NCBI GenBank assembly: GCA_024403775.1
Contig: JAKSRE010000009.1
Coordinates: 1 to 64,000 of the forward strand
Length of the DNA stretch: 64,000 bases
From: Clostridia bacterium
Lineage (GTDB): Bacteria; Bacillota; Clostridia; Saccharofermentanales; Saccharofermentanaceae
Reading direction: 5' to 3'
In this document: piece after piece, positions 1 to 8,202 of the stretch
How the letters are laid out: the number at the start of each line of letters is the position of its first letter
How positions within the stretch are numbered: position 1 is the first letter of the stretch
Notes under the pieces: model-generated
The model's database searches: none
Seen by the model: the letters and a program-made list of their open reading frames with translations, nothing else
What the model was told of the DNA's origin: nothing
Program-made: the position numbers and the translations under genes

Positions 1-538
1 TTGTTCAGTATGTGGTGCAGCAAACCCAGACGTAAAGGATCACGATTACGATAATGATTGTGATACAGATTGTAACTATGGCTGCGGAACAACAAGAGAG
101 CCAGCTCATACATTCGATTACGAGTGTTCAGAGAATTGTTCAGTATGTGGTGCAGCAAACCCAGACGTAAAGGATCACGATTACGATAATGATTGTGATA
201 CAGATTGTAACTATGGTTGTGGAACAACAAGAGAGCCAGTTCATACATTCGATTACGAGTGTTCAGAAGTTTGCTCAGTATGTGGTGAGGCTAACCCAGA
301 TGCAGTAGCTCATACATATACAAACTGTGAAGATACAGCTTGCGTAGTATGTGGTGAGGGCGAGAGAGAAGCACTTGAGCATGAGTACACAAATTCATGC
401 GATGCAGATTGTAACAACTGCGGTGCTGAAAGAGATATCACACACACATTCGATTACGAGTGTTCAGAAGTTTGCTCAGTATGTGGTGAGGCTAACCCAG
501 ATGCAGTAGCTCATACATATACAAACTGTGAAGATACA
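1..538 (+). repeat. In-frame tandem repeats encoding Cys-rich modules
   Basis: A 135-bp (45-codon) unit occupies 1-135 and 136-270 with only about six differences, most of them silent or at the end of the unit. A third partial copy begins at 271. A second shared block of about 90 bp (roughly 250-337) recurs at about 451-538, an offset of 201 bp (67 codons). All offsets are multiples of three, so the reading frame is kept. Near-identity of the first two copies points to recent duplication by slippage or recombination. Confidence 0.9.
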
Positions 539-1612
539 ACTTGTGATGTATGTGGAGAGACAAGAGTAGCTCCTGGTCATACTTTCGCAGATGATAAGGA
601 TTCAACTTGTGATAATTGCGATTATGTTCGTGAGATTGTTACTCCTGAACCAGAGCCAACTGCTGAACCTACAGCTGAGCCAACAGTAGTTCCTACAGCT
701 GAGCCAACAGTAGTTCCTACAGTTGAGCCAACATCAGCTCCTACAGTTGAGCCAACATCAGCTCCTACAGTTGAACCTACAGTAGCTCCAACAGCAGAGC
801 CAACACTTCCACCAGTTGTTGGACCAATCGTTGAAGGTGAAGTAGTAGTACCTACAATTCCACCTGTAGAGCACAGACTTGATGTATCAGACTTCGTTAT
901 CAGATGTTATGACGTAGGACTTGGCAGAGAGCCAGATGCAGATGGATTCAGATATTGGTGGAACAGCCTTAATAATGGTGAGGCTTGTGGTGCTCAGGTA
1001 GGCTTCGGATTTATCTTCAGCCAGGAGTACACAGAAAAGAATAAGACTCAGGATGAGTATTTGATTGACTTGTATCATATGTTCTTCGATCGTGAGCCAG
1101 ATGTTGATGGTTACAACTACTGGATGGAGAAGATGAATGATGGTGAATCAAGAGAGTTGATTTTTACAGGTTTTGCAAATTCAGTTGAGTTCAATAATCT
1201 CTGTAATGATTATGGCGTAGTATCAGGATGGTTTGTTCCAGGTGTACTTAACAGCCAGCAGGGTGGTGTAAACTGCTTCGTAGCTAGACTTTACAGAATC
1301 TGCCTTGGAAGACTTCCAGATTATGAGGGCCAGGCTTACTGGGTACAGAAGTTGATCAGTAATGAGCTTAGTGGTTCAACATGTGCTTATGGATTTGTAT
1401 TCAGCCAGGAGTTCATGAATAAGAATCTTTCTAATGAGGAATTCGTTGGATATATGTATCTTGCATTCTTCAACAGAGAAGCTGATCAGGATGGATTCGA
1501 TTACTGGGTAAATCAGATGGAAGCTGGTATGACTCAGGTAGACGTATTTGAAGGCTTCACAGGTTCAGCAGAATTTGCTAATCTCTGTGCAAACTACGGT
1601 ATTACTGTTTAA
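2..1612 (+). CDS. Secreted Cys-rich repeat protein with DUF4214 modules (5' end missing)
   Basis: The frame is open from the first bases to the stop at 1610-1612, so the real start lies upstream of the window. The visible part has three zones. Roughly 1-630 encodes Cys/His/Asp-rich repeats with recurring CSVCG, CNYGCG and ECSE motifs, typical of clostridial surface proteins. Roughly 640-840 is a Pro/Thr/Glu linker of repeated EPT and VPT units. From about 880 to the end lie four DUF4214-like modules with the pattern LGR-x-D-x-x-G-x-x-YW. DUF4214 occurs in large extracellular proteins of anaerobes and its role is not settled. A surface role is inferred, since the signal peptide is outside the window. 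The last copy ends with an intact stop followed by a terminator. Confidence 0.8.
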   Translation, partial: CSVCGAANPDVKDHDYDNDCDTDCNYGCGTTREPAHTFDYECSENCSVCGAANPDVKDHDYDNDCDTDCNYGCGTTREPVHTFDYECSEVCSVCGEANPDAVAHTYTNCEDTACVVCGEGEREALEHEYTNSCDADCNNCGAERDITHTFDYECSEVCSVCGEANPDAVAHTYTNCEDTTCDVCGETRVAPGHTFADDKDSTCDNCDYVREIVTPEPEPTAEPTAEPTVVPTAEPTVVPTVEPTSAPTVEPTSAPTVEPTVAPTAEPTLPPVVGPIVEGEVVVPTIPPVEHRLDVSDFVIRCYDVGLGREPDADGFRYWWNSLNNGEACGAQVGFGFIFSQEYTEKNKTQDEYLIDLYHMFFDREPDVDGYNYWMEKMNDGESRELIFTGFANSVEFNNLCNDYGVVSGWFVPGVLNSQQGGVNCFVARLYRICLGRLPDYEGQAYWVQKLISNELSGSTCAYGFVFSQEFMNKNLSNEEFVGYMYLAFFNREADQDGFDYWVNQMEAGMTQVDVFEGFTGSAEFANLCANYGITV

Positions 1613-1638
1613 TCTGATAGTAAGATAATCACGCAAGT

Positions 1639-1664
1639 GGCACTCCAGAAATGGGGTGCCTTTT
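1639..1664 (+). terminator. Rho-independent terminator of the DUF4214 gene
   Basis: An 8-bp stem (GGCACTCC with GGGGTGCC, one G-T pair) and a 6-nt loop are followed by TTTT. It sits 27 bases after the stop codon. Confidence 0.8.
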
Positions 1665-1666
1665 GT

Positions 1667-1676
1667 ATGGTATAAT
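1667..1676 (+). promoter_or_regulatory. Extended -10 promoter of cdd
   Basis: ATGG followed by TATAAT (1671-1676) gives a TGN-TATAAT extended -10 just after the upstream terminator. No good -35 hexamer is visible; that region falls in the terminator hairpin. Confidence 0.6.
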
Positions 1677-1710
1677 TTAGTTAAGCTTTTCGAAAGGTGG
1701 TTCTAAAAAA

Positions 1711-2109
1711 ATGAAACTTGTAGATATGGCCAAAGATATTGCAAATAAAAATACCTGTTGTGGTTATTCTTCTTTTACTGTTGGTGCTGCTCTTCTTAGT
1801 AAATCAGGAGAAGTTTATACTGGATTTAATGTGGAGAATCACGGAATACAGTCAATCTGTGCAGAGAGAACAGCTTTTGTTAAGGCTTTGTCGTCAGGTG
1901 AGACGAAGGGCAATTTTGTCTCTATTACTGTAGTTGGAAAGAAACTTGGACAGGAAAAGTTTATTAAGACTGTACCTTGTGGTTACTGCAGACAGTTTAT
2001 GTCAGAATATGCTGGTCCTGACTTTGAAATAAATCTTATTGATGAGGAGTTGGGTAAGACGTTCTCTTATAAACTTAAGGAACTTTTGCCTGAGAGCTTT
2101 GAACTATGA
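1711..2109 (+). CDS. cdd: Cytidine deaminase
   Basis: 132 residues, the normal length of the small tetrameric cytidine deaminases. It hydrolyses cytidine or deoxycytidine to uridine or deoxyuridine in pyrimidine salvage. The zinc site is complete: C50-A-E52 (E52 is the proton shuttle) and P89-C90-G-Y-C93. The substrate-binding N40-V-E42 is also present. The ATG follows AAAGGTGG at 1693-1700. Its stop overlaps the start of the next gene by four bases (ATGA), so the two are translationally coupled. Confidence 0.95.
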   Translation: MKLVDMAKDIANKNTCCGYSSFTVGAALLSKSGEVYTGFNVENHGIQSICAERTAFVKALSSGETKGNFVSITVVGKKLGQEKFIKTVPCGYCRQFMSEYAGPDFEINLIDEELGKTFSYKLKELLPESFEL

Positions 2110-2750
2110 GGAATCGTGATTACAGAACAACAAAATATATACTAACGTTAGCTTCAACCATTATTGATAGATTATTATTTTACATAGGCCTTGCCTTGAT
2201 AGTTCTGCTTTATTATGTCGCTTTTGATATATCCAAGAGCCTAAAATATAACATGATGAGCGGGATTACTATGATTGAGTCGCCTAGAGAGGAATTAAAG
2301 CCGCTATTTGACTTCGTCATGGAATTTTTGAATAGCATGACAGATATTGCAATGGTGGGCGTTATAAGTGCATTTCTGACCGTTATAACTGTTTTTGCCA
2401 TAATTCATTTCTTATATATGCTTCCAATGATTATTGTAAGCCATGTAACATTAACTTCAGCAAAGAAATCAGGGAGCACCATGTCTTATGATGTCATGGG
2501 AAATGACAGATATAAATGTGATGCTATTTTAAAACTGGTTATGCATACATTGGCACTTTTTGCCATTATAATTTTTGCGTTTATAAGTTCAGCTTATGTG
2601 GTGCTTATTTTAACGATTCCTTTTATGGCAGTAATAGTTTTAAGCATAGTAACGCTTTCTATTCAAAGTACAAAACTTAAGATGGAAAGTGTGGAAGTTG
2701 ATCCGGTTTATACTGAATCAGAATCAGAATATACAGATTTTGAATCATAG
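2106..2750 (+). CDS. Uncharacterised integral membrane protein
   Basis: 214 residues with about four or five hydrophobic segments (around residues 20-38, 78-102 and a long hydrophobic stretch at 143-188). The C-terminal tail is acidic and Ser/Glu-rich. Its start overlaps the cdd stop by four bases, so it is co-translated with cdd. I recognise no family. A role linked to nucleosides is only suggested by the coupling. No terminator is visible directly after it. Confidence 0.75.
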   Translation: MRNRDYRTTKYILTLASTIIDRLLFYIGLALIVLLYYVAFDISKSLKYNMMSGITMIESPREELKPLFDFVMEFLNSMTDIAMVGVISAFLTVITVFAIIHFLYMLPMIIVSHVTLTSAKKSGSTMSYDVMGNDRYKCDAILKLVMHTLALFAIIIFAFISSAYVVLILTIPFMAVIVLSIVTLSIQSTKLKMESVEVDPVYTESESEYTDFES

Positions 2751-2770
2751 TTTTTTGGTATATTTGCTTG

Positions 2771-2793
2771 TTAGATTCTGTGTTAGAATCTAA
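2771..2793. promoter_or_regulatory. Perfect 9-bp inverted repeat upstream of hydE (candidate operator)
   Basis: TTAGATTCT, a 5-nt spacer, then AGAATCTAA: both arms match exactly. No T-run follows, so it is unlikely to be a terminator. It lies 55 bp before the hydE ATG, near a weak -10-like TACATAAT (about 2799-2806). A dimeric regulator site is the simplest reading, but the regulator is unknown. Confidence 0.4.
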
Positions 2794-2848
2794 TTCGTAC
2801 ATAATTTGGTAGGCTGCATATCTGGTGCGGTGAGGCGGAGGATAGAGA

Positions 2849-3907
2849 ATGAAGAATTTAGTTGATAAGCTTTATGAGACACATAATCTCGAAGATTCAG
2901 AATTGAAGCTTCTTTTGGAGGCAGATGGTTCTATTGATGAATATCTTTTTTCTTTATCAGATAAGAGACGTCAGGAAATATATGGTAAGGATGTATATCT
3001 GAGAGGCCTTATAGAGATAACTAATTATTGTAAGAACAACTGCTACTATTGTGGAATTCGTTGTGGAAATACAAAATTAGAGAGATATCGCCTTACTAAA
3101 GAAGATATTCTTGACTGCTGTGAGCAGGGATATAATCTGGGATATCGTACTTTCGTAATGCAGGGTGGAGAAGATCCATTCTTCACAGACGATTATATGT
3201 GTGAGATTATAAGCAGTATTCATACGAAGTATCCAGACTGTGCAATTACATTATCACTTGGTGAGAAAGAAATGGAAAGCTATCAGGCTTACTATAACGC
3301 TGGCGCCAGAAGATATCTTCTTCGTCAGGAGACTGCAAATGAGGAGCATTATCGTAAGCTTCATAATGCAAGTATGAGTTCTGAGCATCGTAAGAAATGT
3401 CTTTTTAACCTTAAGGAAATCGGATATCAGGTTGGAACAGGAATAATGGTAGGTTCTCCATATCAGACCACTGAGAATATTATTGAGGACCTTCGCTTTA
3501 TGCAGAAACTTAATCCAGAGATGATTGGTATTGGCCCGTTCCTTACTCATCCTGATACACCTTTCGCATCTGAGAAGAATGGTAGTCTTGAACTGACATT
3601 AAGACTCATTGCTATTTTACGATTGTTGTTCCCATATGCTTTAATTCCTTCAACTACAGCACTTGGTACTATTAGTCCTATGGGCAGAGAGAAAGGTCTT
3701 AAGGCAGGTGCTAACGTAGTAATGCCTAATCTGTCTCCGACAAGATTTAGAAAATTATACAGCCTCTATGAGAATAAGATATGTACAGGGGAAGAGGCTG
3801 CAGAATGCAGACAGTGTCTTGAGAAACGAGTTCAAACTGCAGGATACCAGATAGTAACTGCAGTAGGTGATTGCATAAGATCGGATGTTAAACCTTCAGT
3901 AAAATAA
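2849..3907 (+). CDS. hydE: [FeFe]-hydrogenase maturase HydE (radical SAM)
   Basis: 352 residues, normal for HydE, which helps build the two-iron subcluster of the [FeFe]-hydrogenase H-cluster together with HydF and HydG. The radical-SAM cluster motif is C61-x3-C65-x2-C68. The region around MQGGEDP, the RQETA segment (RHETA in many HydE proteins) and GTGIMVGSPYQT fit HydE rather than biotin synthase or PylB. A C-terminal Cys pair (CRQC) may hold a second cluster. A GGCGGAGGA ribosome site precedes the ATG. Neither hydF, hydG nor a hydrogenase is in the window, so they must lie elsewhere. Confidence 0.9.
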   Translation: MKNLVDKLYETHNLEDSELKLLLEADGSIDEYLFSLSDKRRQEIYGKDVYLRGLIEITNYCKNNCYYCGIRCGNTKLERYRLTKEDILDCCEQGYNLGYRTFVMQGGEDPFFTDDYMCEIISSIHTKYPDCAITLSLGEKEMESYQAYYNAGARRYLLRQETANEEHYRKLHNASMSSEHRKKCLFNLKEIGYQVGTGIMVGSPYQTTENIIEDLRFMQKLNPEMIGIGPFLTHPDTPFASEKNGSLELTLRLIAILRLLFPYALIPSTTALGTISPMGREKGLKAGANVVMPNLSPTRFRKLYSLYENKICTGEEAAECRQCLEKRVQTAGYQIVTAVGDCIRSDVKPSVK

Positions 3908-3915
3908 AACGATAC

Positions 3916-3946
3916 CGCATCAGATAATTTAATCTGGTGCGTTTTT
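3916..3946 (+). terminator. Terminator of hydE
   Basis: A 10-bp stem (CGCATCAGAT with ATCTGGTGCG) and a 6-nt loop are followed by TTTTT, nine bases after the hydE stop. Confidence 0.85.
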
Positions 3947-3952
3947 ATAGAC

Positions 3953-3988
3953 AAAAAAATAACTCAGAAGCTTTACTTCTGAGTTATT
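3953..3988 (-). terminator. Terminator of the tRNA-Thr gene
   Basis: Read on the minus strand, a perfect 13-bp stem (arms 3976-3988 and 3958-3970) with a 5-nt loop runs into a T-run (A-run at 3953-3959 on the plus strand). It lies directly downstream of the tRNA. Confidence 0.85.
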
Positions 3989-3990
3989 AA

Positions 3991-4066
3991 TGGAGCCGAT
4001 TGCGAGACTCGAACTCGCGACCTGCTGATTACAAATCAGCTGCTCTACCAACTGAGCTAAGTCGGC
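3991..4066 (-). tRNA. tRNA-Thr (anticodon TGT)
   Basis: A 76-nt cloverleaf on the minus strand with encoded CCA. The anticodon loop is TTTGTAA between GCTGA and TCAGC, giving anticodon TGT, which reads ACA-type Thr codons. The D arm (AGCTCAGTTGGTAGAGC) and the TTCGAGT loop are canonical. The acceptor stem GCCGACT/AATCGGC has one mismatch, C6 opposite A67. The other acceptor pairs are intact. Confidence 0.95.
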
Positions 4067-4097
4067 GTTTAAGGTTTACTTCCCTCACGCGAGAATT

Positions 4098-4126
4098 ATT
4101 ATACTAATACATGTATGTTTTGTCAA
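4098..4126 (-). promoter_or_regulatory. Consensus promoter of tRNA-Thr
   Basis: On the minus strand, TTGACA (4121-4126) and TATAAT (4098-4103) are separated by 17 bp, a perfect housekeeping promoter. Transcription should begin near 4091, about 25 bases before the mature tRNA. Confidence 0.9.
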
Positions 4127-4190
4127 CAACATTTTTAAATATTTTTTTGTGCCAATATTTTAGCATAAATACGATGAGTAAAAACAAAAA

Positions 4191-4199
4191 TGGTATAAT
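4191..4199 (+). promoter_or_regulatory. Extended -10 promoter placed for a leaderless transcript
   Basis: TGG-TATAAT ends at 4199, six bases before the ATG at 4206. The expected start of transcription therefore coincides with the start codon. No Shine-Dalgarno sequence lies upstream of the ATG. Confidence 0.6.
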
Positions 4200-4205
4200 C
4201 TAATT

Positions 4206-5156
4206 ATGACAGTAATTAGCATTTCATCACAAATTGGAAGTCTTGGTTCTAACATTGCTGGAAGACTCGCCAGCAAGCGTAATTGTGTTGTGATAAATAG
4301 AGACTATGTCATGGCTTATATCTTTAATGGCATTAATGAAGGCCAGCGCAATAGACTGGATGAATCAGCCAAATTCTATCTTAGTAATTTTAAAGATAAT
4401 AAGACCTATAAAGAGATTCTCTTAAATGGAATCAAAGACATCTGTGATGATTGTAATAAAAGTAGCACCGATATTATTATTCTTGGATTAGGTGGTAATT
4501 TCCTTTTAAATCAGCTTAATATTGATCATGTAAGTATCCGTGTCATAGATAGTGAGACAAATCGTAAAAGAAGGATTTGTAAGCGATACAATATTGATGA
4601 AGCTGCTTCATCTGAGACTTTGACAGTTGGTGACCGAAGAAGCAAGAGATTTGTTAATATACTTTTCGAGAAGGATATTAATGACATTGAGAGCTATGAT
4701 CTGGTAATAAATTCGGGCAAGGTGACTGAAGATGAAGGATTAAGCCTTATTGAGGCGCTGATAGAGGCCAGAATGCTTCGCAAGGGAATTGAGGCACAAA
4801 CTGCTTTAAATGACTCGATGAACCATCAGAAGGAAGCTGTAGTGTTTAAAAACAGTACAGAAGAGGAGTTTGCTTCTATCCTTGATGCATATGGAATTGA
4901 GTGGGTTTATGAGCCAAAGACATTCCCAATTGAATGGGATGTAACTGGAAATATTAAGTCGGCATTTGCTCCAGACTTTTATCTTCCAAAGTTTGATATG
5001 TATCTTGAGTTAACTACTATGGATCAGAAGTATGTGACCAAGAAGAATAAGAAGCTACGTAAGGTTAAAGAACTCTATCCTGGTACTAATATCAGAATTG
5101 TATATAAACGAGATTTTGAAGAACTGGTTGAGAGATTAAGAGGTTTCAATGGATAA
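4206..5156 (+). CDS. Cytidylate-kinase-like domain fused to a PD-(D/E)XK-like domain
   Basis: 316 residues in two parts. Residues 1 to about 190 resemble the cytidylate-kinase-like P-loop family: SISSQIGSLGSNIAGRLA near the N-terminus, then NRDYV, and a basic RKRRICKRY segment. Residues 215-312 look different: WVYEP, then APDFYLPKFDMYLEL followed by Lys-rich helices, a layout like small PD-(D/E)XK nucleases. The usual E-x-K is E-L-T here, so nuclease activity is doubtful. It overlaps the next gene (hypoxanthine phosphoribosyltransferase) by eight bases, suggesting a functional link to nucleotide metabolism. The fold of both halves is inferred from motif patterns only. Confidence 0.55.
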   Translation: MTVISISSQIGSLGSNIAGRLASKRNCVVINRDYVMAYIFNGINEGQRNRLDESAKFYLSNFKDNKTYKEILLNGIKDICDDCNKSSTDIIILGLGGNFLLNQLNIDHVSIRVIDSETNRKRRICKRYNIDEAASSETLTVGDRRSKRFVNILFEKDINDIESYDLVINSGKVTEDEGLSLIEALIEARMLRKGIEAQTALNDSMNHQKEAVVFKNSTEEEFASILDAYGIEWVYEPKTFPIEWDVTGNIKSAFAPDFYLPKFDMYLELTTMDQKYVTKKNKKLRKVKELYPGTNIRIVYKRDFEELVERLRGFNG

Positions 5157-5688
5157 TATTCCTGAATACAAGCAGATTGTTTTTGATGAAGCTAGAATAA
5201 AGTCTAGAATTAAGGAACTCGGTGCTCAGATAGAATCTGATTATGCTGACTGTGATCTGGTAATAATCGGTGTATGTAACGGAGCTCTTTATTTTATGTC
5301 TGATCTTACCCGTGCGATAAATAAAGCACTTCAGATTGATACAATCGGCTTTGGAAATATTCCGGATACCACAAATAAAACTGGTGTTGTTAGAATTACC
5401 AAGCATGTTACTACGGATATAAAGGGTAAAAGAGTACTTCTTATAGAAGATGTTGTCAGAACAGGACTTACGACTGCCTATCTGATATCCCAGCTCGAGG
5501 CACTTGGTCCAGCATCAATTGATGTATGTACAATGCTTTTTAATCCAGACAGACTTCTTATGCCAATTCCAATTAAATATTATGGCTTTGAGATTGATAA
5601 TAAGTGGCTTCTGGGTTACGGTCTTGATTACATGGAGAAGGGGCGTAATCTACCGTTTATCGTCGAGATAGAGAAGAATAAGAAGTGA
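5149..5688 (+). CDS. hpt: Hypoxanthine phosphoribosyltransferase
   Basis: 179 residues, the usual length. It converts hypoxanthine (and guanine) plus PRPP to IMP (GMP) in purine salvage. The PRPP loop is LLIEDVVRTGLTT, where most family members have V-(I/V)-D-T-G, so Arg replaces the second acidic residue's neighbour (VRTG for IDTG). The region around KYYGFEIDNKWLLGYGLDY is the C-terminal purine-binding loop (x-F-x-I-x-(D/N)-x-(F/W)-(V/L)-x-G-(Y/F)-G-x-D). The ATG lies inside the upstream gene (8-bp overlap), so it relies on translational coupling. Confidence 0.85.
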   Translation: MDNIPEYKQIVFDEARIKSRIKELGAQIESDYADCDLVIIGVCNGALYFMSDLTRAINKALQIDTIGFGNIPDTTNKTGVVRITKHVTTDIKGKRVLLIEDVVRTGLTTAYLISQLEALGPASIDVCTMLFNPDRLLMPIPIKYYGFEIDNKWLLGYGLDYMEKGRNLPFIVEIEKNKK

Positions 5689-5694
5689 TATAAT
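5686..5694 (+). promoter_or_regulatory. Extended -10 element before the thioesterase gene
   Basis: TGA-TATAAT overlaps the hpt stop codon and lies 46 bp before the next start. No clear -35 is seen. Confidence 0.5.
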
Positions 5695-5739
5695 TATTTT
5701 AGTTTATAAAGGCTTAGGCTGTTAAATAGGAGAGATAAA

Positions 5740-6132
5740 ATGGAAGCAGATCAGATTAGAAGTTTTTTTGCAAAAGATATTTATGCCATGGAGACAACTG
5801 GTATTGAGATTCTTGAGATTAAAGATAATTATGCCAAGACACATTTATCTGTAAGTGACAAACATCGTAATGCAGATAATGTTGTAATGGGCGGATGTAT
5901 TTATACTTTGGCAGATTTTACTTTTGCTTTGGCAGCAAACTGCGGTAATAATCTTACTACTACTTTAAGCAGCAATATTGTTTTTAATAGTCCAGCACCT
6001 AATAATGAGCTTTTTGCAGAGACTGAACTTGTAAAAAGTGGCAGAACAGTTGGTACATATCTTGTTAAGGTTACAGATGAGAAGGAACGCCTTATTGCAA
6101 CAGTTACCTGTGTTGGTTTTCGAAAGGCTTAA
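5740..6132 (+). CDS. PaaI-like hotdog thioesterase
   Basis: 130 residues, a single hotdog fold. The diagnostic stretch N-V-V-M-G-G-C-I-Y-T-L-A-D-F-T corresponds to the conserved N/H-GG-x-x-x-x-LAD motif of the PaaI/YdiI acyl-CoA thioesterases, with the acidic D as likely catalytic residue. The natural acyl-CoA substrate cannot be read from sequence. A TAGGAGAG ribosome site lies before the ATG. It stands alone between hpt and the arabinofuranosidase. Confidence 0.8.
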   Translation: MEADQIRSFFAKDIYAMETTGIEILEIKDNYAKTHLSVSDKHRNADNVVMGGCIYTLADFTFALAANCGNNLTTTLSSNIVFNSPAPNNELFAETELVKSGRTVGTYLVKVTDEKERLIATVTCVGFRKA

Positions 6133-6189
6133 TTTATCTGCCTTCTGATTTAAAAATATTAGATTATAAGCTGATTCGGAGGGCGAATA

Positions 6190-8100
6190 ATGAAGATTCA
6201 GCATCAGTCAGATTGTAAAGGGTATAGTGGCAGCGGATTTATAAATACACTTCAGAAACGTATTCGTGAGGTTGTGATTCCATATCAGTATGAAGTATTA
6301 AACGACCGTATTGAAGGAATCGAGCGAAGTCATGCAATTTTAAACTTTATAAATGCTGGAAAGCAGCTTAATGGTGACATAAATCACGATGGCTTTTATG
6401 GAATGGTATTCCAGGATAGTGATGTTGCCAAGTGGCTTGAAGCTGCTTCTTATTCATTAATCGTACATCCAGACAGTGATCTTGAGGCAAGGATTGACGA
6501 AGTCATAGATATAGTAGTTGGTGCTCAGGATGAGGATGGGTATCTTAATACATATTACACAGTAAAAGATAAGGATAAGAGATGGTCTAATCTTCTTGAA
6601 GGCCATGAACTTTATTGTTCTGGCCATATGATAGAAGCTTCTGTTGCATATTTTGAAGCAACAGGTAAAGATAAGCTTCTAAATGCCATGAAGAAGAATG
6701 CTGACCATATCTATGATTATTTTATTACTCAAAAACATCCTGGTTATCCAGGTCATCCAGAGATAGAATTAGCTCTTCTTAAGCTTTATAGAGCTACAAA
6801 GGAACATAAGTATCTTGAGCTTTCCAAGCATTTCATTGATATTCGCGGTGTAGATCCACTCTATTTTGAGAATGAAGCTAATGACAGATCCTGGAGTGTC
6901 TGGGGCAGTGATGGTAAGGATGTTGTTTATAATCAGGCAATAAAGCCTGTAAGGCAGCAAAAAGATGCCATGGGACATAGTGTTCGTGCGGTTTATCTTT
7001 ATACTGCAATGGCTGACTTAGCTTCTGAGACGGAAGATGCAGAACTAATTGAAGCTTGTAAAAGACTTTGGAACAGCATTGTTCAAAAGAGAATGTATGT
7101 AACCGGTGCCATTGGATCAACGGTGCTAGGTGAAGCTTTTACTGTTGACTATAATCTTCCTAATGACACTACGTATGGCGAGACTTGTGCTTCTATTGGA
7201 CTTATGTATTTTGCTTCCAGAATGCTTGAGAATGAGGTAAAAGGCGAGTATTCAGATGTGATGGAACTTGCTTTTTATAATACGGTTCTTGCAGGAATGC
7301 AACTTGATGGAAAGAGATTCTTCTATGTAAATCCTTTGGAGGTTATTCCTGGCGTATCTGGGTTAGCTTCTACCCACAAACACACCTTATCACAAAGACC
7401 TGCGTGGTATGCCTGTGCATGCTGTCCGCCTAATGTGGCACGAACAATTAGCTCTATAGCAAAGTATGCTTATGGTGAGAGTAATAATGTATTCTACTGT
7501 CATATGTTTGTGGATGGAACTAAGACATTCTCAAATGGAATGACTATTTCTTGTAAAACAGATTATCCATATGATTTAAATATTGAATATAAGGTGATTC
7601 AGGGGAATGGCAACTTAGCAGTCCATATCCCAGGCTGGAGCCTTGAAAACTATTCTGTAACTCAAAATGGGCAAACTTTAATATTGGATATGGTTGATGG
7701 ATATGTCTATCTGGAGGTAAGAGAAGGAGATACTATTTCTATCTCATTGGATAGTTCAATTAAGAGAATTTACTGTTCTGGTAATGTAGCAAGTAATACT
7801 GGTATGGTTGCTATTAAGAGAGGTCCTCTCATATACTGTGCAGAAGGCGTTGATAATAATGGCGATGTTTTAAGTCTGTTTATAAAAGAAGATGGTGATG
7901 CAAAAGTTTCTTCTAATAAAGATGAGCTTCTGGATGGTTCAGTATCGTTAGAAATAGATGGATATAGAATAATCTCATCAGGTGACTTGTATTCAGATAA
8001 AAAGCCGTATAAGAAGCCATGTAAAATCAAAATGGTTCCTTACTATGTCTGGGGGAACAGAGGCGAGAATCAGATGAGAGTATGGATGCCAGAGAGATAG
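6190..8100 (+). CDS. GH127 beta-L-arabinofuranosidase
   Basis: 636 residues, matching glycoside hydrolase family 127 (formerly DUF1680). In Bifidobacterium HypBA1 the nucleophile is a zinc-bound Cys. The corresponding sites are visible here: YGETCAS (Glu, zinc ligand) and CACCPPNVAR (the catalytic Cys pair). N-terminal residues 1-400 form the alpha/alpha-barrel and the C-terminal third is beta-rich. There is no signal peptide, so it probably works in the cytoplasm on small arabino-oligosaccharides. No sugar transporter is adjacent. An AGGGCG-type ribosome site precedes the ATG. Confidence 0.9.
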   Translation: MKIQHQSDCKGYSGSGFINTLQKRIREVVIPYQYEVLNDRIEGIERSHAILNFINAGKQLNGDINHDGFYGMVFQDSDVAKWLEAASYSLIVHPDSDLEARIDEVIDIVVGAQDEDGYLNTYYTVKDKDKRWSNLLEGHELYCSGHMIEASVAYFEATGKDKLLNAMKKNADHIYDYFITQKHPGYPGHPEIELALLKLYRATKEHKYLELSKHFIDIRGVDPLYFENEANDRSWSVWGSDGKDVVYNQAIKPVRQQKDAMGHSVRAVYLYTAMADLASETEDAELIEACKRLWNSIVQKRMYVTGAIGSTVLGEAFTVDYNLPNDTTYGETCASIGLMYFASRMLENEVKGEYSDVMELAFYNTVLAGMQLDGKRFFYVNPLEVIPGVSGLASTHKHTLSQRPAWYACACCPPNVARTISSIAKYAYGESNNVFYCHMFVDGTKTFSNGMTISCKTDYPYDLNIEYKVIQGNGNLAVHIPGWSLENYSVTQNGQTLILDMVDGYVYLEVREGDTISISLDSSIKRIYCSGNVASNTGMVAIKRGPLIYCAEGVDNNGDVLSLFIKEDGDAKVSSNKDELLDGSVSLEIDGYRIISSGDLYSDKKPYKKPCKIKMVPYYVWGNRGENQMRVWMPER

Positions 8101-8202
8101 GAAATGATATTTGAAATTGAATTCTAGCGTATTTATGAGTGCTTAATCTCTGTAGGAGGGGAGTGAGAAGATAGGGGCAATATTTAAAACAAATCTTTGT
8201 GG

